64,000 nucleotides of DNA, taken from assembly GCF_019219065.1 (NCBI RefSeq), contig NZ_JAHUWK010000016.1, positions 1-64,000 on the forward strand. Reading direction: 5' to 3'. Numbering within the stretch: position 1 is the stretch's first letter; each line of letters starts with the position of its first letter. The notes below the pieces were generated by a model. The model was given only the letters and a program-made list of their open reading frames with translations. It ran no database searches and had not been told where the DNA came from. The translations under genes and the position numbers were made by a program. This document shows, piece after piece, positions 24,324-33,794 of the stretch. The stretch is from Duganella sp. sic0402. GTDB taxonomy: Bacteria > Pseudomonadota > Gammaproteobacteria > Burkholderiales > Burkholderiaceae_D.

Positions 24324-25790
24324 ATGCTGCAAACAAAGCTGCAACTGAAAGATCCAAGCCTGCTGCGCCAGCAGGCCTATATCAACGGCGAGTGGACTGA
24401 CGCCGACAGCGGCAAGACGCTGCCCGTCACCAATCCGGCCACCGGCGAACAAATCGGCGCCGTGCCGGTGATGGGCGCGGCCGAAACCAGACGCGCCATC
24501 GACGCCGCCAACGCCGCCTGGCCGGCCTGGCGCAAGAAGACCGCCGGCGAGCGCGCCCGCATTCTGCGCAAGTGGAATGACCTGATCCTGGAAAACACCG
24601 ACGACCTGGCGCTGCTGATGACGGCGGAACAAGGCAAGCCGCTGAGCGAATCGCGCGGCGAGGTGGCGTACGGCGCTTCTTTTATCGAATGGTTTGGCGA
24701 GGAAGCCAAGCGCGTGTCCGGCGAAACGCTGGCGTCGCCATGGACGGACCGCCGCCTGCTGGTCACCAAGGAACCGATAGGCGTATGCGCCGCCATCACG
24801 CCATGGAATTTTCCGATTGCGATGATCACCCGCAAAGCTGGCCCCGCGCTGGCGGCCGGCTGCCCGATGGTGCTCAAGCCCGCCGAAGCGACGCCGTTCT
24901 GCGCGCTGGCGCTGGCGGAATTGGCCGGGCGCGCCGGTGTGCCGCCGGGTGTGTTCAGCGTGGTGACGGGCAAATCCAAAGACATCGGTGGCGAAATGAC
25001 TTCCAATCCGATTGTGCGCAAGCTGAGCTTCACCGGCTCCACAGCGGTGGGGCGCCTGTTGATGGAGCAGAGTGCGCCGACCATCAAGAAGCTGTCGCTG
25101 GAACTGGGCGGCAATGCGCCGTTTATCGTCTTCGATGACGCGGATTTGGACGCGGCCGTCGAAGGCGCCATCGCCTCGAAGTTCCGCAACGCCGGCCAGA
25201 CCTGCGTGTGCGCCAACCGCATCTATGTGCAGGACGGCGTGTACGAAGCGTTCGCGCAAAAGCTGGTGGCGGCAGTACAAAAGCTCAAGGTCGGCAACGG
25301 TGTGGAGGAGGGCGTCACGCAAGGCCCGCTGATCGATGAGAAGGCGGTGCAAAAGGTGGAGCAACATATCGCCGATGCCTTGTCCAAAGGCGGACGGCTG
25401 CTACTGGGCGGCCAGCGTCACGTACTGGGGCACAGTTTTTTTCAGCCAACCGTGATTGCCGATATCAGCAACGACATGCTGGTCGCTGGTGAAGAAACCT
25501 TCGGCCCGCTGGCGCCGCTGTTCCGCTTCAAGACCGATGAAGAAGCCGTCGCCTTGGCCAACGATACCGAGTTCGGCCTGGCCAGCTATTTTTATTCGCG
25601 CGACGTGGGGCGCATCTGGCGTGTGGCGGAAGGGCTGGAAAGCGGCATCGTCGGCATCAACACCGGTCTGATCTCCACGGAAGCGGCGCCGTTCGGCGGC
25701 GTCAAGCAATCCGGTCTGGGGCGCGAAGGTTCGCACCTCGGCATCGACGACTACCTGGTGGTCAAGTACATCTGCCTCGGCGGCATATAA
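24324..25790 (+). CDS. gabD: NAD(P)-dependent succinate-semialdehyde dehydrogenase
   Basis: This 488-residue aldehyde dehydrogenase oxidises succinic semialdehyde to succinate in GABA and polyamine catabolism. The catalytic glutamate (LELGGNAPFIVF), the catalytic cysteine in NAGQTCVCANR and the NAD-binding ITPWNFP and FTGSTAVG motifs are present. The length and motifs match GabD well. An AAGGAG site precedes the ATG. Its position near polyamine genes fits disposal of putrescine-derived GABA. The last 29 bases overlap the depolymerase gene on the other strand. Confidence 0.92.
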   Translation: MLQTKLQLKDPSLLRQQAYINGEWTDADSGKTLPVTNPATGEQIGAVPVMGAAETRRAIDAANAAWPAWRKKTAGERARILRKWNDLILENTDDLALLMTAEQGKPLSESRGEVAYGASFIEWFGEEAKRVSGETLASPWTDRRLLVTKEPIGVCAAITPWNFPIAMITRKAGPALAAGCPMVLKPAEATPFCALALAELAGRAGVPPGVFSVVTGKSKDIGGEMTSNPIVRKLSFTGSTAVGRLLMEQSAPTIKKLSLELGGNAPFIVFDDADLDAAVEGAIASKFRNAGQTCVCANRIYVQDGVYEAFAQKLVAAVQKLKVGNGVEEGVTQGPLIDEKAVQKVEQHIADALSKGGRLLLGGQRHVLGHSFFQPTVIADISNDMLVAGEETFGPLAPLFRFKTDEEAVALANDTEFGLASYFYSRDVGRIWRVAEGLESGIVGINTGLISTEAAPFGGVKQSGLGREGSHLGIDDYLVVKYICLGGI

Positions 25791-26799
25791 GCAGGACAGT
25801 GGGACTGCCGCCCAGGCGGTCCAGCATGCGTTTGATGGCGGCCATCTGGCGGCCGGTTTTCTGCGCATAGCGCGTGTCGTCGTGCGCCCGCCAGTCCCAG
25901 CATGCGTTGGGATTGGCGTAGGTGGCGGTGGTTTGCGGATACAGGATCAGCAGGCGGTTATTGTCGGCCCAGGCGTTGTAGCCGGCGTGGCGCACGAACA
26001 GCATGCCGATATTGTCCTGGCTTTGCTGGCAGCCATGGAAGGCCACATGCAGGCGGCAGCCACCAGCTTCGCAGGCCGGCGGAATGTACAGATAGCCGGT
26101 GTCCGACATGCCATGCCAGCTGGGCGCGGCGATGAATTCCGATTGATCGAAAGCCACGAAGCGGCCGGCCGGTGCGTTGCTGCGCGCGGCCAGCGGACCG
26201 TAGATCCACGCCAGCAGCGCGCCAGCCGCGTCGTAGTTGCAGTTGTTGATGTAGGGTGAGCCCAGCGCCGAGCACGCGCGTCCATAAGTGTTGGTGGGGA
26301 AGGCGTGTTGCGCAGCGAGCTTGCGCTGGTAGCTGATGTTGCCGGCGCCGATGTAGTGGCGGTAGTAGCTGAACAGGTCGTTCATCACCGCTTGCGGCAC
26401 GACCGAATCGAGGCTGCCGGACAGCATCCAGATGCGGTGTCCGGCCAGCGCGCTGGTGGGGTCGATGCTGCGCGTGGCGGCGAACCAGTCGGTGATGGCG
26501 ATCAGCTCCGGCACGCGCGTCCCACCGGAGCGCACCTGGCAGTTGTTCAATTCACTGGTGCAGCTGCAACGGGTGGTGGCGGTCAGCACATTGCCTTGCG
26601 CGCAGAAGTAAGGACCGCCAGCAATGACGCCAGCGCCGATCACGGTGCGCGAGAAAGCCACCTCGAACTGCACCGCCATGAAGGCGCCGGATGACAGTCC
26701 CGACACGCTCACCTCGCCAGCGCGCAGCGCCGGCAAAGACATCACCTGCGCTTGCGTGATGCCGACAACCAGTAGTAACAGCAAGCACAAAATACGCAT
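25762..26799 (-). CDS. Extracellular short-chain-length PHA depolymerase (type 2 catalytic domain)
   Basis: This 345-residue secreted esterase would hydrolyse poly(3-hydroxybutyrate) or a related polyester. The ATG at 26799 is chosen over the longer frame because AGGAG lies just upstream and a signal peptide begins there. The lipase box GLSSG is near the mature N-terminus (about residue 35), and the HVAFHGCQQS oxyanion motif lies towards the C-terminus, the order expected for the type 2 catalytic domain. Several cysteines suggest disulfides. No separate substrate-binding domain is visible. The 3' end overlaps gabD. Confidence 0.87.
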   Translation of the reverse strand: MRILCLLLLLVVGITQAQVMSLPALRAGEVSVSGLSSGAFMAVQFEVAFSRTVIGAGVIAGGPYFCAQGNVLTATTRCSCTSELNNCQVRSGGTRVPELIAITDWFAATRSIDPTSALAGHRIWMLSGSLDSVVPQAVMNDLFSYYRHYIGAGNISYQRKLAAQHAFPTNTYGRACSALGSPYINNCNYDAAGALLAWIYGPLAARSNAPAGRFVAFDQSEFIAAPSWHGMSDTGYLYIPPACEAGGCRLHVAFHGCQQSQDNIGMLFVRHAGYNAWADNNRLLILYPQTTATYANPNACWDWRAHDDTRYAQKTGRQMAAIKRMLDRLGGSPTVLLICRRGRCT

Positions 26800-26928
26800 G
26801 ATCGTTCTCCTGTGCGTGGGATGGACGATATGCCGCTGGCCGCTATTCTGCTTAATCCGGATCAATCGTGCGAGGGGAACTAATTTGGACTAGAATGGTT
26901 TTTTTCCTATTCTTTCAGGCCCGACACC

Positions 26929-27531
26929 ATGTCCAAGACCTTCGCCCAATTGTGCCTCGTTTCCTCGCTGGCCATGCTGGCCAGCGCCTCCGCGTTTGCG
27001 CAAGCGCCAGCAGCAGCTCCTGCCGCCGCTGCGGCGACGGCGCCGACCAGCTGCCCAGCCATTCTCAAGCAAACCTTCAAGCGTTTGCAGGACGAGGCGC
27101 CGCAGGACCTGTGCCAGTATTCCGGCAAGGTGATCCTGGTGGTCAACACGGCCAGCTACTGCGGTTTCACCAATCAGTACGAAGGCCTGGAAGGCCTGTA
27201 CGCCAAGTACGGCAGCAAGGGCCTGGTGGTGCTGGGCTTCCCGTCGAACGACTTCGGCCAGCAGGAACCGGGCAGCAGCAAGGAAATCGCCGATTTCTGC
27301 TACAACACTTATGGCGTGAAATTCCCGATGTTCGCCAAGTCAGTGGTGTCCGGCAAGGAGCCTAACCCGCTGTTCGCCAATCTGATCAAGGCCACCGGTA
27401 AGGCGCCGGCATGGAACTTCCACAAATACCTGATCGACCGCCACGGCAATGTGGTCAACAACTTTGGCAGCAAGACTACGCCTAACGACAAGCAGCTGGT
27501 CAGCGCCGTCGAAAAAGCGCTGGGCTCCTGA
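26929..27531 (+). CDS. Exported glutathione peroxidase family protein
   Basis: This 200-residue protein has a signal peptide (to about residue 25) and an alanine and proline-rich linker, then a cysteine-type glutathione peroxidase domain. The peroxidatic cysteine is in NTASYCGFTNQ, and the other family motifs FPSNDFGQQEPGSS and WNFHKYLID complete the Cys-Gln-Trp-Asn active site. Most bacterial homologues of this type use thioredoxin rather than glutathione. Export to the periplasm is the unusual feature and implies defence against peroxides in the envelope. Confidence 0.9.
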   Translation: MSKTFAQLCLVSSLAMLASASAFAQAPAAAPAAAAATAPTSCPAILKQTFKRLQDEAPQDLCQYSGKVILVVNTASYCGFTNQYEGLEGLYAKYGSKGLVVLGFPSNDFGQQEPGSSKEIADFCYNTYGVKFPMFAKSVVSGKEPNPLFANLIKATGKAPAWNFHKYLIDRHGNVVNNFGSKTTPNDKQLVSAVEKALGS

Positions 27532-27539
27532 TGCAGTAA

Positions 27540-27974
27540 TCAGCGCGCTGCTTTGCGCAGGCCGGGAGGCAGCTCCCGGATCGGGCAATAGTGATACGTC
27601 GTCATATTGCCCGCGATGCTTTGCTTGAAGCTCAGCGCGTTTTCCACTGTGACCTGCTGGTGCTGGGTCTGGCGCGACGTGGTGCGCGTGCCAGCATCCA
27701 TGCAGGACTGCGCCACCGTGTATTGATTGCCCCGGCGTTTGCGCACCGTGGCCTTGCAGGCCTTGGTGTGCGCCGTGGAGATGCCCTTGCCGTCATAGCG
27801 GCGGATCGCGGCATTGGCCGGCGAGCTGCACGCCGAACCTTCCGCAACATAGATGCCAGGTTTCAGGCGATAGACGCCACCGGGCTTGGGCGTTCTGTCC
27901 GCGCTGGCCATGGCCATGCCGGCGACGGCCATCAGCATGGCGAATGCGGCCCATAGGCTGCGTGTCTTGTGCAT
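27540..27974 (-). CDS. Exported protein of unknown function
   Basis: This 144-residue protein has a signal peptide with a likely cleavage after AMASA (about residue 25). The mature part is basic and contains four cysteines, which would permit two disulfides in the periplasm. I do not recognise the family. It is convergent with the glutathione peroxidase gene, with only eight bases between their stop codons, and has 36 bases between its start and the stop of the rhodanese gene on the same strand. Confidence 0.6.
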   Translation of the reverse strand: MHKTRSLWAAFAMLMAVAGMAMASADRTPKPGGVYRLKPGIYVAEGSACSSPANAAIRRYDGKGISTAHTKACKATVRKRRGNQYTVAQSCMDAGTRTTSRQTQHQQVTVENALSFKQSIAGNMTTYHYCPIRELPPGLRKAAR

Positions 27975-28010
27975 TACTCATCCTTCCGCTCAATGGCAAA
28001 CAGCCGCAGT

Positions 28011-28436
28011 CTATAGCGCTGTCGCCTGATTGTCGCGTACGTTTGCTGCAGTGGCGAGGGTAAAGCCCTCGTCGAGCCAGCCGGTAACGCCTCCGGTCAT
28101 CAGTTTGACCGGGCGGCCCAACTGCGCCAGCCGCACGGCGGCGCGGGCAGCGCCGTTGCAATGCGGTCCGGCACAATACACGACAAACAGCGTGTCGGCA
28201 GGGAACTCGGCGATCTTCGAGCCGATGATTTTGCGGTGCGCCAGGTCGAGCGCGCCCGGCACATGGCCGGCCGCGTACTTTTCCGTTCCGCGCACATCGA
28301 GCAGCACAAAGTCCTGCTGGCCGCTGCTGATGGCGTCGTGCACGTCCCAGCAATCGGTTTCGTAGTGGAAGCTGGCTTCAAAATGGGCCAGCGCGGCGGC
28401 GCTGCCGGCGGCGGGAATGGCGGTGACGAGGGACAT
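28011..28436 (-). CDS. Rhodanese-domain protein
   Basis: This 141-residue protein is a single-domain rhodanese (sulfurtransferase fold). The LLDVRGTEKYAAGHVPGALDLAH motif region and the active-site loop VYCAGPHCNGA, with its first cysteine as nucleophile, are visible. The ATG at 28436 is preferred over the longer frame because AGGAGA lies directly upstream and the domain starts here. It is divergent from the FtrA-type regulator, with 91 bases between starts; the same pairing occurs in other proteobacteria and suggests the regulator controls it. Confidence 0.9.
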   Translation of the reverse strand: MSLVTAIPAAGSAAALAHFEASFHYETDCWDVHDAISSGQQDFVLLDVRGTEKYAAGHVPGALDLAHRKIIGSKIAEFPADTLFVVYCAGPHCNGAARAAVRLAQLGRPVKLMTGGVTGWLDEGFTLATAANVRDNQATAL

Positions 28437-28527
28437 CGGGTTCTCCTTTGAAGTTGAGCATCTATTGTGCTGGCGCACCGTCATGGCAAGAAGTGGCGCA
28501 TATGCCGATCTACGGTAAGATTGCGCC

Positions 28528-29481
28528 ATGAAAAAACATCTGGTGGTGGCGCTGGCGTATGACCGCCTGTGCACTTTCGAGTTCGGCTGCACGGTCGAAC
28601 TGTTCGCGCTGGAACGCCCGGAGCTTGGCGTGGACTGGTATGAGTTTGCCGTCTGCGCGATTGAAGAGGGGCCGATCCGCGCTGCTGGCGGCATCACCGT
28701 GCAAGCGCCGTACACGCCGGAATTGCTGGCGCGCGCCGACACCATCATCATCCCCGGCTGGCGCGATGCCGACGAGTTGCCGCTGCCGCAATTGCTGGAC
28801 TGGATACGCACCGCCCACGCGCGTGGCGCGCGCCTGTGTTCGATCTGCTCGGGCGTGTTCGTGCTGGCCGCCGCCGGTGTGCTGGATGGCCAGCGCGCCA
28901 CCACGCATTGGCGCTATGCCGACCGGCTGGCGCAACGTTATCCACGCATCGACGTGCAGCCGGACCATCTGTATGTGGATAACGGCCAAGTTATCACCGC
29001 CGCCGGCTCGGCCGCCGGGCTGGACATGCTGCTGCATCTGGTGCGGCGCGATCATGGCGCCAAGGTCGGCAACCTGGTGGCGCAGCGGCTGGTGGTGGCG
29101 CCGCATCGCGAAGGCGGCCAGGCGCAGTTCCTGCCGCGGCCGATGGCGCAGGGCGAGCAGGGGCGGCTGTCGCGGCTGATGGACTGGCTGCGCAGCCATC
29201 CGGCGCAAGCGCACACGGTGGCCAGCATGGCCCAACGCGCGGCCATGAGTCCGCGCACCTTGCAGCGGCAATTCCAGCAGGCCACCGGCCTCGGACCGGT
29301 CGAGTGGCTGATCCGCGAGCGGGTTGCCATCGTCAAGGATTTGCTGGAGGAGCCGGAGGTGCCGCTGGCGCAGATTGCCGAGCGCGCCGGCTTCGGCTCC
29401 GAGGAAACGCTGCGCCACCATTTCCGCCGTCTCACCGCCACTACACCGGGCGCTTACCGAAAACGCTTCGTGCTACGCTAG
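28528..29481 (+). CDS. ftrA: FtrA-type DJ-1/PfpI-AraC transcriptional regulator
   Basis: This 317-residue regulator fuses an N-terminal DJ-1/PfpI-like (glutamine-amidotransferase fold) domain (about residues 1-190, with the elbow CSICSGVFVLAAAGVLDG) to a C-terminal AraC double helix-turn-helix (about residues 215-315). This is the GlxA/FtrA architecture. The divergent rhodanese gene strengthens the FtrA call. The fold is usually sensory rather than enzymatic in these proteins, and the ligand is unknown. Confidence 0.88.
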   Translation: MKKHLVVALAYDRLCTFEFGCTVELFALERPELGVDWYEFAVCAIEEGPIRAAGGITVQAPYTPELLARADTIIIPGWRDADELPLPQLLDWIRTAHARGARLCSICSGVFVLAAAGVLDGQRATTHWRYADRLAQRYPRIDVQPDHLYVDNGQVITAAGSAAGLDMLLHLVRRDHGAKVGNLVAQRLVVAPHREGGQAQFLPRPMAQGEQGRLSRLMDWLRSHPAQAHTVASMAQRAAMSPRTLQRQFQQATGLGPVEWLIRERVAIVKDLLEEPEVPLAQIAERAGFGSEETLRHHFRRLTATTPGAYRKRFVLR

Positions 29482-29507
29482 TCGCCTCACCTCTCAAGGA
29501 GACTGCC

Positions 29508-29867
29508 ATGGCCTACGTAGACGGTTTTGTGACGCCTGTCCCACGGGACAAGCTTGATGATTACAAGAAAATGGCGCGCGAGTGCGGCGCCGTGTGGAAA
29601 GAACACGGCGCGCTGGAATTCCGCGAGTCGGTCGCCGACGACGTCAAGCCCGGCAAGCTGACCTCGTTTCCGCAAGCAGTCGATCTGAAGGAAAACGAGG
29701 TCGTGCTGTTCTCGTGGATCATCTACGAATCGCGCGCCAAGCGCGATGAAGTCAACGACAAGGTCATGAAAGATCCCCGCCTGGCCGCCTTTATGGAACC
29801 CGCCAACATGCCGTTTGACGGCAAGCGCCTGGTGTACGGCGGGTTCGAGATGATCGTCGACTTATAG
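29508..29867 (+). CDS. DUF1428 domain protein
   Basis: This 119-residue protein is a DUF1428 family member with a ferredoxin-like alpha/beta fold. Typical features are the start MAYVDGFVTPVP, the ESVADDVKPGK loop and FSWIIYESRAKRDEVN. The function is not established for the family. The ATG at 29508 follows a strong AAGGAGA site and is preferred to the longer frame that begins inside ftrA. Six bases of its 3' end overlap the aldo-keto reductase gene on the other strand. Confidence 0.92.
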   Translation: MAYVDGFVTPVPRDKLDDYKKMARECGAVWKEHGALEFRESVADDVKPGKLTSFPQAVDLKENEVVLFSWIIYESRAKRDEVNDKVMKDPRLAAFMEPANMPFDGKRLVYGGFEMIVDL

Positions 29868-30929
29868 GCGGCGCTGGCTCAGCTGGGAGGTGCCGAAAAT
29901 CAGCTGCTGCGCCATTGGCCGGCCGATGAAGCGGTCCGGGAAGATCGGTGCCGGCGCGCTGGCGGCGTTCAGGCGCGCCAGCTGGTCTTCGCTGAGCACC
30001 ACGTCCAGCGCGCCGAGGTTGTCTTCGGCCTGGGCTGCCGTGCGCGCACCGATAATCGGCGATACCACGGCCGGATGGGCCAGCGTCCAGGCGAGGGCAA
30101 CTTGCGAGCGCGATACGCCCAGCTCATCGGCCACGCTGCCCACCACGTCGGCAATGTCCAGCGAGCGCTGGTTCAGATGGCCGGTGGAGGCGATCACGCC
30201 CTTGCGGTCGCTGGCGACGCCGGCGCCGTTGTCATCGGACAGATCCTTGCGGCTGTATTTGCCGGTCAGGATGCCGCCGCCCAGCGGCGACCATGGCAGC
30301 ACGCCCAGGCCCATCGCCTGCGCCATCGGTAGCAGCTCGTGTTCGACGGTGCGCTCGACCAGGCTGTATTCGATTTGCAGCGCCACCAGCGGCGACCAGC
30401 CGCGCAGGTCGGCCAGCGTTTGCAGCTCGGCCACGCGCCAGGCCGGGGTATTGCAGATGCCGAGATACAGCACTTTGCCGGAGCGCACCAGATCATCCAG
30501 CGCGCGCATCACTTCATCGGGACGGGTGCTGAAGTCCCACGCGTGCACATACAGCAGGTCGATGCGGTCAGTGTCCAGCTGGCGCAAGCTGGTTTCCACC
30601 GAGCGCACCAGGTTGTAGCGGTGGTTGCCGCCGGAATTGATGTTGGACGCGTCGCGCGCCATGGTGTACTTGGTGGCCAGCACCAGGCGGTCGCGCTTGT
30701 CCTTGGCGAAGCTGCCGAGGATGCGTTCGGACGCGCCGTTGGTATAGTTGACCGAGGTGTCGATGAAATTGCCGCCACGGTCGACATAGGCGTCGAAGAT
30801 GCGCCGTGCTTCGGCGTCGTCGGCGCCCCAGCCCCAGTCGGAACCGAAGGTCATGGTGCCCAGCGACAGCGGCGAAACGCGCAGGCCGGAACGGCCGAGC
30901 AGGCGGTATTGGTCAAGTTTGGTCGTCAT
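29862..30929 (-). CDS. Aldo/keto reductase
   Basis: This 355-residue enzyme is an aldo-keto reductase with an NADPH-dependent TIM barrel. The catalytic tetrad elements are visible: D in NFIDTSVNY, Y in the same motif, K in VLATKY and H in LYVHAWD. The family motif GTMTFG and the cofactor-binding region PIIGARTAAQAEDNL are present. The ATG at 30929 has an AGGAG upstream. It is divergent from an AraC regulator that may respond to its aldehyde substrate. Confidence 0.93.
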   Translation of the reverse strand: MTTKLDQYRLLGRSGLRVSPLSLGTMTFGSDWGWGADDAEARRIFDAYVDRGGNFIDTSVNYTNGASERILGSFAKDKRDRLVLATKYTMARDASNINSGGNHRYNLVRSVETSLRQLDTDRIDLLYVHAWDFSTRPDEVMRALDDLVRSGKVLYLGICNTPAWRVAELQTLADLRGWSPLVALQIEYSLVERTVEHELLPMAQAMGLGVLPWSPLGGGILTGKYSRKDLSDDNGAGVASDRKGVIASTGHLNQRSLDIADVVGSVADELGVSRSQVALAWTLAHPAVVSPIIGARTAAQAEDNLGALDVVLSEDQLARLNAASAPAPIFPDRFIGRPMAQQLIFGTSQLSQRRL

Positions 30930-31045
30930 GCTGAATCTCCTCAGGGGTGGTTGATGACGACTATTGTCGGGATTTCGGCCAGGCCAGCGGTAGCAGGATT
31001 TTCCGCAATGCTTGCACGATTGTCCGGAGCTGCACATAATGCGTC

Positions 31046-31924
31046 ATGCACCAGCTTTTATCATTCCGCGATGCCATCGCCCGCCATGCGCCGGAAGACG
31101 GCACGTTTGCCTGCGCCATTCCCGGCCTGAAGCTTATCCGATGCTCCGCGCCGACCATGCCGATGCCGGTGGTGTACGAGCCGACCGCATGCTTCGTCGC
31201 GCAGGGCCGCAAGCGCGCCACGCTGGGCGCCAGCGTGTTCCACTACGATCCGAGCAGCTATCTGGTGGCATCGGTCGGCCTGCCGGTGATGGGTGCGGTG
31301 ATCGAGGCGAGCGAAGCGCATCCGTATATGAGCATTCAGCTGGACCTGGATGCGGCGGAACTGGCCGAGCTGGCGCTGAAAACCCCGCAGCCGCCGCAAA
31401 ACGTTACGGCGGCCGGCCTGACGCTCAACCAGATGAACTCCGGATTGCTGGATGCGGCCACGCGGCTGGTGGCGCTGCTGGACACGCCGGACGACATCGG
31501 CGCCCTGGCGCCGCTGGCGGTGCGCGAAATTCTGTACCGGCTGCTGACCGGCCCGAATGGCGGCGCCATTCAGGCGATCACGCAGGCCGATAGCCGGCAG
31601 AGTCAGATCGCGCGCGTGATTGTGTGGATACGCTCGCACTTCAAGGATGGCTGGCGGATCGAAGACCTGGCCGGCATTGCCGGTATGAGCCGCTCGGCCT
31701 TCCATGTACACTTCAAGGCAATGACGGCAATGAGCCCGCTGGAATTCCGCACGCAGCTGCGCATGCAGGAGGCGCGCCGGCTGATGGTCAGCGATGGCCT
31801 GGATGCCGCCAACGCGGGTTATCACGTCGGCTACGACAGCCCGTCGCAATTCAGCCGTGATTATTCGCGCCTGTTTGGCGCGCCGCCGGCCAAGGACGCC
31901 AGCCGCTTGCGCTTTGCCGGTTAG
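31046..31924 (+). CDS. AraC-family regulator with AraC_N domain
   Basis: This 292-residue regulator has an N-terminal AraC_N domain (about residues 20-175) and two C-terminal helix-turn-helix motifs (about residues 195-290, including YDSPSQFSRDYSRLFG). It is divergent from an aldo-keto reductase, with 116 bases between starts, the same layout as YqhC with its reductase genes in E. coli, so aldehyde sensing is a reasonable guess. Its 3' end overlaps pabBC by four bases on the opposite strand. Confidence 0.9.
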   Translation: MHQLLSFRDAIARHAPEDGTFACAIPGLKLIRCSAPTMPMPVVYEPTACFVAQGRKRATLGASVFHYDPSSYLVASVGLPVMGAVIEASEAHPYMSIQLDLDAAELAELALKTPQPPQNVTAAGLTLNQMNSGLLDAATRLVALLDTPDDIGALAPLAVREILYRLLTGPNGGAIQAITQADSRQSQIARVIVWIRSHFKDGWRIEDLAGIAGMSRSAFHVHFKAMTAMSPLEFRTQLRMQEARRLMVSDGLDAANAGYHVGYDSPSQFSRDYSRLFGAPPAKDASRLRFAG

Positions 31925-33792
31925 GCGAGCGTCGCCCGCAGTGCGCCGCGCAGTGCGTTGCAGAGAATGATTTCGTCGGCGCTTTCCAGCATCGCGCGGG
32001 TGATGACGGCTTCCGTTGCTTGCCAGTCCGGATCGTCGAGCAGCACGCTGCGCATCACGCCCGGCAGCAGACCGGCGCTGAGCGGTGGCGTCAGCCATTT
32101 GCCCTCAATGCGCACCAAGACGTTGCTGCGGCCGCCCTCGGTCAGCTCGCCGCGCTCATTGAAGAACAGAGTGTCGAATGCGCCTTGCGCTTCGGCGTCG
32201 CGCCAGGCTGCGTCGTAGCGCTGGCGGATGCTGGTTTTGTGGCGCAGGAACAGGTCGGTGCTATGCGTATTATCGGCAGCCAGCAATGCGCGCACCGGTT
32301 CGGCCAGCGGCGTCAGTGGCGCATGCTGCACCGAGAAGGCGCCGGAAGGGCTGAGTGCGAGGCGCAGCCGGTAGGCCGCATGCTGCGGTTCCAGCATGGC
32401 GCAGGCGGTGTCCAGATAGGCATCCGCCGCTTTCGCATCCCAGGGGAAGCCGAAGTAGTCCGCCGAAGCGGCCAGCCGCCGCAGGTGGCGGTCGCGGTGG
32501 CGCACGCCGCCGTCTGGCGTGGCGCGCATGGTTTCGAAGATTTCAATCTCGTTTTGCAGGCCGGTGAGGAAGCGCGCCTTGAGTTTGCACTCGGCGTATT
32601 CCTGGTTCGCGTCGCTGTCGAAAACGATGCCGGCGCCGACGCCCATTTCACCATGGCGCACGCCGTCCGCGCCGGGTGGCTGCAAGGTCAGCGTGCGGAT
32701 CGGCACCGACATGCAGAAGTCGCCCACCTTGCCGTCGCCGCATGGATCGAACCAGCCGATGGCGCCGGTGTAGATGCCGCGTGGGTCCGGCTCCAGTTCG
32801 CGGATGATTTCCATGGTGCGGCGCTTGGGCGCGCCGGTGATGGAGCCGCAGGGATAGAGCGCGTCGAAGATGTCGTGCAGTGTGGCGTCATCGCGCAGCT
32901 GCGCGGTGATGGTGGAGGTCATTTGCAGCACGCTGGCGTAGCGGTGCACCTCGAACAGCGCCGGCACCTCGACGCTGCCGGTGGTGGCGACGCGGGCGAT
33001 GTCGTTGCGCAGCAGGTCGACGATCATCAGGTTCTCGGCGCGGTTCTTCGGATCGGCGGCGAGGTTGGTGGCGCGCAGGATGTTTTCCGCCTGCTGGTTC
33101 GGCGGTGCGGCGGGCGCAGTGCCTTTCATCGGGCGCGCTGTCAGTTCGCCCCCGCTGTGGCGCACGAACAGTTCGGGCGACAGCGACAGCACGGCGCTGC
33201 CGTCGTCCAGCGCGATCAGCGCGCCATATGGGACTGGCTGGCGGCCGCGCAGGCGGGCGTACAAAGCGTGGATGCCGCCAAACGCGTCAAAACGCAGCCT
33301 GTAGGTGTAATTGACCTGGTAGGTGTCGCCGGCAGCGATGTAGTCGTGTATGCGCGCCAGGGCGGCGCTAAACACTTCCTGATTGATGTTCGCGCGGATG
33401 TTGGCCACGCCGGCCGGTTGTTCGATCGGAAAGGAACGGGCAGCCAGCCAGTTGCCTACTTCGGCGGACGACAGCCGCGCGCAGTCGCGGAACAGCAGGA
33501 CTTGCGCCAACGGCGGCGCCAGCGGCGGCGCGGCAGCAGGCGCAGACGCGCTGTGTGATGCGGCCGGTGGCGTCAGCGCCAGCAGCGCCTCGCCCAACTC
33601 GTAGCTGCATACGGTGACGGCGTATTCGCCGCGCGCCAGCGCCGCCTGCAGCTGCTCCAGCAGTTGCGGCCATGCCGCGATGTCGTCGCAGCGCAGCGTG
33701 CCGGTGTGGCCGGTGTACAGGCGCGAACGGTTGCCGGTCGCTGCGGCTTCCGGGCTGGCGTCGTCCAGCAGGGCGAATACTCCGGTGTTCAT
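31921..33792 (-). CDS. pabBC: Fused aminodeoxychorismate synthase component I / aminodeoxychorismate lyase
   Basis: This 623-residue protein combines two folate-pathway steps. The N-terminal chorismate-binding domain (about residues 1-390) contains the catalytic lysine motif PMKGT (usually PIKGT), YPCGSITGAPK and GVGAGIVFDSD. The C-terminal class IV aminotransferase domain (about residues 410-620, with FNERGELTEGGRSNVLV) would release 4-aminobenzoate. The amidotransferase PabA is not encoded here. The gene follows slmA by two bases on the same strand. Confidence 0.93.
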   Translation of the reverse strand: MNTGVFALLDDASPEAAATGNRSRLYTGHTGTLRCDDIAAWPQLLEQLQAALARGEYAVTVCSYELGEALLALTPPAASHSASAPAAAPPLAPPLAQVLLFRDCARLSSAEVGNWLAARSFPIEQPAGVANIRANINQEVFSAALARIHDYIAAGDTYQVNYTYRLRFDAFGGIHALYARLRGRQPVPYGALIALDDGSAVLSLSPELFVRHSGGELTARPMKGTAPAAPPNQQAENILRATNLAADPKNRAENLMIVDLLRNDIARVATTGSVEVPALFEVHRYASVLQMTSTITAQLRDDATLHDIFDALYPCGSITGAPKRRTMEIIRELEPDPRGIYTGAIGWFDPCGDGKVGDFCMSVPIRTLTLQPPGADGVRHGEMGVGAGIVFDSDANQEYAECKLKARFLTGLQNEIEIFETMRATPDGGVRHRDRHLRRLAASADYFGFPWDAKAADAYLDTACAMLEPQHAAYRLRLALSPSGAFSVQHAPLTPLAEPVRALLAADNTHSTDLFLRHKTSIRQRYDAAWRDAEAQGAFDTLFFNERGELTEGGRSNVLVRIEGKWLTPPLSAGLLPGVMRSVLLDDPDWQATEAVITRAMLESADEIILCNALRGALRATLA

Positions 33793-33794
33793 GC

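Noticed and set aside
31061..32098. 345-aa minus-strand open frame over the AraC gene
   Set aside because: It is a shadow of the plus-strand AraC regulator and pabBC. Its arginine and alanine-rich translation is typical of the wrong frame in GC-rich DNA.
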